This document shows positions 1 through 5,111 of a stretch of DNA of 5,111 nucleotides, piece after piece. The notes under the pieces are model-generated. The model was not told the DNA's origin. It ran no database searches and was given only the letters and a program-made list of their open reading frames with translations. Each line of letters opens with the position of its first letter. The stretch's first letter is position 1. Origin of the DNA: Bacteroidota bacterium (GTDB taxonomy: Bacteria; Bacteroidota; Bacteroidia; SpSt-205; S141-50); assembly GCA_015490695.1 (NCBI GenBank), contig WFXK01000206.1, positions 1-5,111 of the forward strand, given 5' to 3'. Both the position numbers and the translations under genes were made by a program.

Positions 1-1056
1 ATTTTAATCACTGGTGGTGCTGGCTTTATTGGTTCCCACGTTGTACGACACTTTGTAAAAACCTACCCGAACTACCGCATCATCAATGTAGACAAACTCA
101 CCTATGCAGGAAACCTAATGAACTTACAAGATATTGAAAATTACCCCAACTACCGCTTTTATAAAGCCGACATCGTTGATGAAAGCCAAATGCATGAAAT
201 TTTTGAAAAAGAACAACCCGATAGCATCATCCACTTAGCTGCAGAAAGCCACGTAGACAGAAGCTTAATGAATCCTACTGCCTTTGCGCAAACAAAGGTT
301 ATGGGAACACTAACTTTATTAAACTTAGCACGTCATTTTTGGAAAAAAAAAGATAAAAAACATCTGTTTTATCATATTTCAACAGATGAAGTTTATGGCT
401 CCTTACCCTTAGACGAAGGATTTTTTGATGAAGCTTCCCCTTATCAGCCTCGTAGTCCTTATGCTGCCTCCAAAGCCGCATCAGACCACTTTGTCCGTGC
501 CTATTTCCACTCTTACGGACTCCCCATCATCATCAGTAATTGCTGCAATAACTACGGTCCTTATCAATTTCCTGAAAAATTGATTCCGCTAATGATTTTA
601 AATCTCATAGAAGAGAAGCCTTTACCTGTTTATGGGGAAGGCAAAAATGTACGAGATTGGCTCTGGGTTTTAGACCATGTCAAAGCAATAGATTTGATTT
701 TCCATCGGGGTAAAATTGGAGAAACCTACTGCATAGGCGCCAGAAACGAATGGCACAACATTGACTTAGTACGCCTCCTCTGTGACTTAGTAGACGAAAT
801 ACTACAACGTCCTAAGGGTACAGGGAGAAAATGGATTCGCTTTGTTAAAGACCGCCCGGGACACGACTTACGTTATGCCATCAATCCAGAAAAAATAGAA
901 AAAGAATTGCAATGGAAACCCACCATGCCTTTTGAAGAAGGTTTGCGAAGAACGATTCAATGGTACATAGAAAACCGCACATGGGTAGAAAAAGTCCGCA
1001 GCGGTGAATATTTACACTACTATGAACAACAATACGGCGAACGACTAAGTGAATGA
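1..1056 (+). CDS. rfbB: dTDP-glucose 4,6-dehydratase, 5' end cut by the window edge
   Basis: This NAD+-dependent short-chain dehydrogenase (extended SDR family) converts dTDP-D-glucose to dTDP-4-keto-6-deoxy-D-glucose in the cytoplasm, the second step towards dTDP-L-rhamnose and related sugars. The frame is open from base 1 and gives 351 residues ending in TGA; only about 3-6 N-terminal residues should be missing. The ATG at 118 is internal, because the Rossmann motif GGAGFIGS lies upstream of it at residues 5-12. Other landmarks, in visible-residue numbering, are HLAAESHVDRS near 78-88, the catalytic STDEVYG with T128, D129 and E130, the SDR pair Y154/K158 in SPYAASKAASDHF, and NNYGPYQFPEKLIPL near 183-197. 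RPGHDLRYAI and FEEGLRRTIQWY follow in the substrate-binding C-terminal part. Residues 182, 222 and 224 (C, W and L) differ from the usual S, Y and E. No rmlA, rmlC or rmlD is visible; the next gene overlaps by 4 bp. Confidence 0.96.
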   Translation: MLITGGAGFIGSHVVRHFVKTYPNYRIINVDKLTYAGNLMNLQDIENYPNYRFYKADIVDESQMHEIFEKEQPDSIIHLAAESHVDRSLMNPTAFAQTKVMGTLTLLNLARHFWKKKDKKHLFYHISTDEVYGSLPLDEGFFDEASPYQPRSPYAASKAASDHFVRAYFHSYGLPIIISNCCNNYGPYQFPEKLIPLMILNLIEEKPLPVYGEGKNVRDWLWVLDHVKAIDLIFHRGKIGETYCIGARNEWHNIDLVRLLCDLVDEILQRPKGTGRKWIRFVKDRPGHDLRYAINPEKIEKELQWKPTMPFEEGLRRTIQWYIENRTWVEKVRSGEYLHYYEQQYGERLSE

Positions 1057-1895
1057 TTTATTTAATCTTAAGCATCCTCACCTCTTCGCTCTTTATTACT
1101 TTAATTAAATGGATGGAACGATGGCATATCGCTTTGTTACCAACCATTACCATCAACTACTGGATTTGCGTCCTATGGGGTACGCTTTTAATGCCCACAT
1201 GGCTTAATGTTTTGTTTCAAAAACCCTTAGCAGTCCCCCTTCTTACTTTATTGCAAGGTATTCTTTTTATCGCTGTTCTTGTTTTAATGGCATACGCTAT
1301 CCTGCACATCGGTATTGGTTATACAGCCCTATTAAGTAAAATCTCTGTGGTCATTCCTGTTAGTGTCGCTATCTTCTACTTCCATGAACCCCTAACTTTG
1401 CGCTTTATCTTAGGAATGCTTTGTGCTTTGTTGGCTATTGTGTTTTTACATCTTCCCCTGATTCATACTTCCCAATTATCTCAAAAGCATTATATCCTTG
1501 GCTTTTCCTTATTTTTAGGCTCGGGAATCATTGACACCAACTTCAAACTACTACAACAGCACTATCATCCTCCATCGCTTGCCATCACTACAGGCATTTT
1601 CTTTACAGCAGGATGTATTGGAAGCATCCTTTGGAGCATAAAACATTGGAAAATTCATTTTAAAATGCTTATGGTCGGCATAGGATTAGGTACCCTTAAC
1701 TTCTTCTCTATTGTATTCCTAATGCTTGCATTAAAAAACCTTCCCGCTTCTTTATTTTTTCCTCTTAACAATATTGGAATCTTAGTTCTTACTACTTTCT
1801 TAGGAGTAGTTTGGTTTCAAGAACGTTTCTCTTCTATACAATGGTTGGGTATTCTTGCAGCGTTAATGGCTATTTATTTGTTGGCTACTTACTAG
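1053..1895 (+). CDS. EamA/DMT-superfamily membrane transporter, substrate unknown
   Basis: This is a very hydrophobic 280-residue protein with about ten predicted membrane helices, near residues 1-19, 27-47, 60-83, 90-110, 116-136, 146-166, 177-196, 203-228, 231-254 and 261-279. That is the usual size and topology of drug/metabolite transporters built from two five-helix EamA repeats. Each half carries the typical junction of an acidic residue followed by a Gly-rich helix: HEPLTLRFILGM at 111-122 and FQERFSSIQWLGIL at 255-268. The pattern indicates an inner-membrane exporter or permease, but the substrate cannot be read from sequence. The ATG sits inside the rfbB stop (ATGA, 4-bp overlap), which fixes the start and suggests translational coupling; no strong Shine-Dalgarno is seen. 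A role in sugar or envelope export is only inferred from the neighbour. The TAG stop lies within the convergent gene's 3' end. Confidence 0.85.
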   Translation: MIYLILSILTSSLFITLIKWMERWHIALLPTITINYWICVLWGTLLMPTWLNVLFQKPLAVPLLTLLQGILFIAVLVLMAYAILHIGIGYTALLSKISVVIPVSVAIFYFHEPLTLRFILGMLCALLAIVFLHLPLIHTSQLSQKHYILGFSLFLGSGIIDTNFKLLQQHYHPPSLAITTGIFFTAGCIGSILWSIKHWKIHFKMLMVGIGLGTLNFFSIVFLMLALKNLPASLFFPLNNIGILVLTTFLGVVWFQERFSSIQWLGILAALMAIYLLATY

Positions 1896-3921
1896 CTTCT
1901 TGTTGTTGTTCCTTGGGTTTGTAATCCATACTGCGGATTCTAAATTCTGCACGGCGGTTCAATTGTTCATCGTAGTCACTTAGTTCTGGATAAACCAAGG
2001 GTTGTGATTCCCCATAGCCAAAAGCAATAATGCGCTCTTTTTCTATACCATTTTGGATTAAATAATCCACAACCGCTTGGGCTCTACGCTGCGATAGTTT
2101 AATATTATACTCCTCTGAGCCATTGGTATCGGTATGGGCACCAATCTCTACGATAATGTTAGGATTATCTTTTAGCAACTTTACTAATTTATTCAAAGCC
2201 GTAATGGATTCAGGACGCAAATCGGCTTTATCAAAGTCAAAATAAATATTTTGCAGCACAATGGGCTTTTCAATTTCTATACGTTCTAAGAAAATATCAA
2301 TATCGGCTTCCAATTGTGTAGATTTTTCAATCCCTTTTGTAGAAACATATACTTCATTAGCCAGATATTCAGGAGCATTTCCTACCAATTTATAGTCATT
2401 TCCTTTTTCCAAGGGGAATTGATAGTGTCCGCTCTGGTCGGTTTGGAAGGTATCTAAGGGGATTAAAGTTTCTCCTTGGATTAAATATAAAGTAACCGTG
2501 GCAAAAGGAATAACTTGTTTGGTTTCTTTATCTCGTACTAATCCGTGAACGCTAATTTCCACAGGGGGTTTGATAATGCGTTTAATAATCCAAATATCAT
2601 CTTTTCCTTTTCCACCGGGGCGATTAGAAGCCAACATTCCAAAAGTATCTTGTTTAATCCACATGATAGCGAAGTCATCATAAGGGGTATTGATGCCTGG
2701 ACCTAAGTTTTCAGGTTTGGACCAGTTAGATAACATGCCTTCTGCTTTGAAGATATCGTATCCTCCGAATCCTACGTGTCCGTCTGATGAGAAATAGAGG
2801 GTTTTTCCATCTTGTCCGACAAAGGGGTAAATTTCACTGAATTCGGTATTGATCATTTTACCGCAGTTAACGGGAGTGGTCCAGCTATCGCCTTTACGTT
2901 GGGAGTACCAAATATCGGTTTCGCCATAGCCACCATCTCTGTCAGAAACAAAATACATGACCATACCATCGGGCGTTAAAGTAGGTTGTGCATCATAAGT
3001 AGGAACTTTTTTAGTTTTCCCTCGGGAGTTCACTACCACTTCCCGTTCGCCGTTAATGCCTTCTACTAATTGAAATTTCCCCCAAGTTTTTGCTTCGGGA
3101 TTGAATTTAGACATGTAAATACTGCAACCATGGTATTTTTTATATTTTCCATAGCCGCAGATGGTATAGTACATGGTCATACCATCGGGAGCAATAACTG
3201 CACCACCATCATTAGCTTTTGTATTGACTTTCTTTCCTAAGTTCTCAGGTTCAGAAAAGGTGCTATCGTTTTCCATTCGTACAATCCACAGGTCTGAATA
3301 CGCTGCTTCGTTATAGCGCAAATAAGCTGCCTTCCCTCTACTACCTGCTCTATGAGAAGTAAAGATGATAAAGGTATCGCCTTTAATGGTATAGAGGTTG
3401 GGGTCAAAGTCTTGGGCTTCGGAGTTAAAGCTTACGTTGATAAGTCGGTATAAAGGTTCTTTTCCTTCGTATTTACGGATTAAATCACAGCCTTTCATTT
3501 CTAAGATAGCGTGTTTTCTTAGGTGGTCATCTTCTTCGTGGCGTTTTATAAAGGTTTGGAAGTGGGGGATGGCTTCATCACAACGCCCTAATTCTTTTAA
3601 TGCCACACCTAAGTCATAGTGTAAGGTATCGCTTCTATTGGGGTCTACTTCCAAAGCCGCTTTATACCATTTGACTGCTTCTTCTACTTCTTCCATATAC
3701 CAGTGCACTCTTCCCAATTTGTAAAGCGTATAGAAATCATTAGGTTTAATTTGCAGTGCCTCTTCGTAGTATTTTTTTGCGATGGGTGGTTCTCTAAGGA
3801 CGTAGAAGTGATGGTCTCCTTTACGGATTAGACGGGCGAACTGCGTTTCAGAGCGCTTATCTTGAGCCCGTAGCGCCATACACATCAACCACCCAAGCCC
3901 TATTAACCACAAACGTCGCAT
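1885..3921 (-). CDS. PorE-like envelope protein: TPR, five-bladed PD40 propeller, CRD, OmpA C-terminal domain
   Basis: With the start at 3921 this is a 678-residue exported protein. Residues 1-19 form a signal peptide (MRRLWLIGLGWLMCMALRA) with cleavage before Q20. Cys14 lacks a proper lipobox (Met at -1), so a lipoprotein is not evident. TPR helices span about 30-142. PD40-type blades span about 167-447, with five blade motifs, for example PDGMVMYFVSDRDGG and QDGKTLYFSSDG. A carboxypeptidase-regulatory-like beta sandwich covers about 455-549. An OmpA C-terminal domain covers about 557-665 (YFDFDKADLRPES, HTDTNG, LSQRRA, NRRAEFRI); D598 and R613 have the 15-residue spacing of the diaminopimelate-binding pair. 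The protein should be periplasmic and hold peptidoglycan. This domain order is that of PorE of the type IX secretion system, but Bacteroidota carry several such paralogs and no porP/sprF is adjacent, so the symbol is left empty. The longer frame from 3960 is unlikely, because its ATG lies in the promoter -7 box. Confidence 0.88.
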   Translation of the reverse strand: MRRLWLIGLGWLMCMALRAQDKRSETQFARLIRKGDHHFYVLREPPIAKKYYEEALQIKPNDFYTLYKLGRVHWYMEEVEEAVKWYKAALEVDPNRSDTLHYDLGVALKELGRCDEAIPHFQTFIKRHEEDDHLRKHAILEMKGCDLIRKYEGKEPLYRLINVSFNSEAQDFDPNLYTIKGDTFIIFTSHRAGSRGKAAYLRYNEAAYSDLWIVRMENDSTFSEPENLGKKVNTKANDGGAVIAPDGMTMYYTICGYGKYKKYHGCSIYMSKFNPEAKTWGKFQLVEGINGEREVVVNSRGKTKKVPTYDAQPTLTPDGMVMYFVSDRDGGYGETDIWYSQRKGDSWTTPVNCGKMINTEFSEIYPFVGQDGKTLYFSSDGHVGFGGYDIFKAEGMLSNWSKPENLGPGINTPYDDFAIMWIKQDTFGMLASNRPGGKGKDDIWIIKRIIKPPVEISVHGLVRDKETKQVIPFATVTLYLIQGETLIPLDTFQTDQSGHYQFPLEKGNDYKLVGNAPEYLANEVYVSTKGIEKSTQLEADIDIFLERIEIEKPIVLQNIYFDFDKADLRPESITALNKLVKLLKDNPNIIVEIGAHTDTNGSEEYNIKLSQRRAQAVVDYLIQNGIEKERIIAFGYGESQPLVYPELSDYDEQLNRRAEFRIRSMDYKPKEQQQEASK

Positions 3922-3953
3922 AACCGAGGCACAAATTTTCCCTTCAAGGCTTG

Positions 3954-3986
3954 CAAACATAGCAATTGTCTACTAAATAACCAAAA
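3954..3986 (-). promoter_or_regulatory. Bacteroidota-type promoter (-33 TTTTG, -7 TATGTTTG) for the PorE-like gene
   Basis: Read on the minus strand, TTTTG (3986-3982) is followed after exactly 20 bases by TATGTTTG (3961-3954). This is a full match to the phylum's -7 consensus TAnnTTTG with a -33 TTG/TTTG element at accepted spacing. Transcription would begin near 3946-3950, leaving a leader of about 25-30 nt before the ATG at 3921. The -33 box lies in the last codons of ctaB and the ctaB stop lies in the spacer, so the PorE-like gene can be expressed independently of yidC-ctaB. No experiment supports it here, but position and match are good. Confidence 0.7.
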
Positions 3987-4845
3987 CACTAAACCACGCC
4001 AATAAAAAAACCAGCGGCAAATACAATAAATCCCAATATAACAAACGCTTCACAAACCTCAAATCCATACTTTGATAAAAACGATAAGCATACACAGCAA
4101 TGGCTGCTGCTACCACTGCGATTATCCCCAATGCCCACAGGGTAAAAAGTTCAAAATAAAAACCAATGAAAGGTATAACAACTAGCGGTAGGTGCGAAAT
4201 AGCTACCCAAAAAGCATTGCTTTTAGAGCGTCCTGTTGGTGTAGGTAATAATTGAAATCCTGCTTTTTGATAATCTTCATAAGCCAAATAAGCAATAGTG
4301 TAGAAATGGGGTAATTGCCAAAATACTTGAATAAGGAAAAGCAGCCATGCTTGTGTATCAAGGGCTTTTTTAGCAACGAACCAACCAATGAGCACAGGAA
4401 GCGCACCTGGCAGGGTACCAATCCACACTGCTACGGCAGAAACACGCTTTAAAGGGGTATAGACCAATACATAAAGCACCCATGATAGCAGCGCAAGATA
4501 ACCTGCCCAAGGATGTAAAACCGCTAATAAATGAAATCCCAACACACCACTTAATAAGCCAAACACTACCGCTTGTCCAGTGCGTAAACGTTTAGAAGGC
4601 AAGGGACGCTTAGCAGTACGCCCCATCAACGCATCCCAATACCGCTCTATCAACTGATTAAAACTATTAGCGCTCATACTAATCAATAATCCCCCAATGC
4701 CTAAATAACTAAATTCCTCAACAGAAAACTCCTGTACAGCAATCAAATAAGGTAACCAACTGGAATAAAGAACCAGCAAGCTTAACCGATACTTACCTAA
4801 TTCTAAAAAAGCCTTTATCTGCGACGCTGTTGTTGCATTACCCAT
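3973..4845 (-). CDS. ctaB: Protoheme IX farnesyltransferase (heme o synthase)
   Basis: This inner-membrane UbiA-superfamily prenyltransferase adds a farnesyl group to the 2-vinyl of protoheme IX, giving heme o, the precursor of heme a for heme-copper oxidases. At 290 residues it has the normal family length, with about eight or nine hydrophobic helices. The first Asp-rich motif is N63-x3-E67-x3-D71 followed by ALMGRTAKRPLP (72-83); Glu in place of the first Asp is common in Bacteroidota CtaB. YTPLKR (129-134), IGTLPGALPVLIGW (142-155), WQLPHFYTIAY (176-186) and EDYQKAGFQLLP (190-201) are further family signatures, as is the C-terminal YLPLVFLLAW. The ATG at 4845 is the only sensible start: no Met, Val or Leu start codon of use follows before the first helix. 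It overlaps yidC by 31 bp, so coupling is likely. No ctaA or oxidase subunit genes are in view, although the usual setting is a cytochrome oxidase cluster. Confidence 0.94.
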   Translation of the reverse strand: MGNATTASQIKAFLELGKYRLSLLVLYSSWLPYLIAVQEFSVEEFSYLGIGGLLISMSANSFNQLIERYWDALMGRTAKRPLPSKRLRTGQAVVFGLLSGVLGFHLLAVLHPWAGYLALLSWVLYVLVYTPLKRVSAVAVWIGTLPGALPVLIGWFVAKKALDTQAWLLFLIQVFWQLPHFYTIAYLAYEDYQKAGFQLLPTPTGRSKSNAFWVAISHLPLVVIPFIGFYFELFTLWALGIIAVVAAAIAVYAYRFYQSMDLRFVKRLLYWDLLYLPLVFLLAWFSVLVI

Positions 4846-5111
4846 CGTTCTAAACGACTTTTCTTTCCTTTTCTTTGTTTCATCTGCTGTCTTAGTTGTG
4901 CAATTAAACGCTGCTCATCAATAAAAAAGCGCTTAATCACCGCTGACTGAAGCATCGTAATCAAGTTCGCACACAAATAATAATAACTCAATCCCGAAGA
5001 ATACCGATTTAAAAACACCAACAACAAAATAGGACTTAAAAACAACATCCATTTTCCAGGATTAGGACCTTCTACACTCATGCCTTGCTGTTTATAATTA
5101 AAATAGGAATA
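4815..5111 (-). CDS. yidC: Membrane protein insertase YidC, C-terminal 98 residues only
   Basis: The frame is open to the right edge (first visible residues YSYFNYKQQG) and ends in TAA, so this is the tail of a longer gene and the ATG at 5081 is internal. YidC inserts proteins into the inner membrane, alone or with SecYEG. The visible part holds the last membrane helices of the YidC/Oxa1 fold: GKWMLFLSPILLLVFLNRYS, then SGLSYYYLCANLITMLQSAV, which contains the family's S/A-G-L-x-Y-Y-x3-N-L pattern. IKRFFIDEQRL follows, a junction typical of Bacteroidota YidC. The last 30 or so residues form a soluble tail rich in Lys, Arg and Gln, which in this family contacts the ribosome. The final nine residues (WVMQQQRRR) are encoded in the overlap with ctaB. 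The N-terminal periplasmic domain and the hydrophilic-groove arginine lie outside the window. Confidence 0.92.
   Translation of the reverse strand, partial: YSYFNYKQQGMSVEGPNPGKWMLFLSPILLLVFLNRYSSGLSYYYLCANLITMLQSAVIKRFFIDEQRLIAQLRQQMKQRKGKKSRLERWVMQQQRRR

Noticed and set aside
299..481. 60-residue open frame on the minus strand inside rfbB
   Set aside because: It lies wholly opposite conserved rfbB coding sequence, including the catalytic region, and its peptide shows no domain or signal.
1393..1400. TAACTTTG, a match to the -7 promoter consensus TAnnTTTG on the plus strand
   Set aside because: It lies within the transporter gene and has no TTG/TTTG box at about 19-21 bases upstream, so a chance match is likely.
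3398..3619. 73-residue open frame on the plus strand inside the PorE-like gene
   Set aside because: It is antisense to the TPR/propeller part of a well-supported gene, with no recognisable protein features.
3919..3960. Lipoprotein signal with the Cys of WLMC as lipidation site
   Set aside because: Trp at -3 and Met at -1 do not fit the lipobox, and a better signal peptidase I site follows six residues later.
3922..3972. Possible terminator in the gap between ctaB and the PorE-like gene
   Set aside because: The only inverted repeat I see (CAAGCCTTG) would leave a one-base loop and is not followed by a T-run. The gap is better explained by the promoter and a short leader.
4203..4421. 72-residue open frame on the minus strand inside ctaB
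   Set aside because: It is a shifted frame over the conserved prenyltransferase motifs, so it is a shadow rather than a gene.

Overview
The window reads as chromosomal DNA of a Bacteroidota bacterium, perhaps from the Cytophagales side of the phylum, although the sequence does not fix the order. The evidence is the style of the proteins: a TPR / five-bladed PD40 propeller / carboxypeptidase-regulatory / OmpA architecture, a CtaB with the N-x3-E-x3-D motif common in this phylum, and a YidC C-terminus of Bacteroidota type. A TTTTG-N20-TATGTTTG element, matching the phylum's unusual primary sigma-factor promoter, adds to this. Five genes fill almost every base. There is no tRNA, rRNA, insertion sequence, CRISPR array or long repeat.

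Plus strand, 1-1895: the 3' part of a dTDP-glucose 4,6-dehydratase gene (rfbB/rmlB) runs in from the left edge. It overlaps by 4 bp (ATGA) a gene for a ten-helix EamA/DMT-type transporter. The two look co-transcribed and translationally coupled. The first makes a sugar-nucleotide intermediate for surface polysaccharide; the substrate of the second is unknown.

Minus strand, 5111-1885: the end of yidC (membrane protein insertase) enters from the right edge. It overlaps ctaB (heme o synthase) by 31 bp. Next comes a large envelope protein whose domain order is that of PorE, a type IX secretion system component that binds peptidoglycan. It appears to have its own promoter across the ctaB stop codon. 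That promoter moves its start to 3921, 13 codons inside the longest possible frame.

The two transcription units converge, and their last genes overlap tail to tail by 11 bp (1885-1895) with no visible terminator. Three of the five stop codons are TAG, two of them in this overlap. The window looks like ordinary core genome with an envelope theme (surface sugar, membrane insertion, heme for oxidases, outer-membrane/peptidoglycan anchoring). I see no clear sign of a new defence or mobile system. The points most worth checking are the PorE-like gene with its promoter-defined start, and the unusual yidC-ctaB junction.
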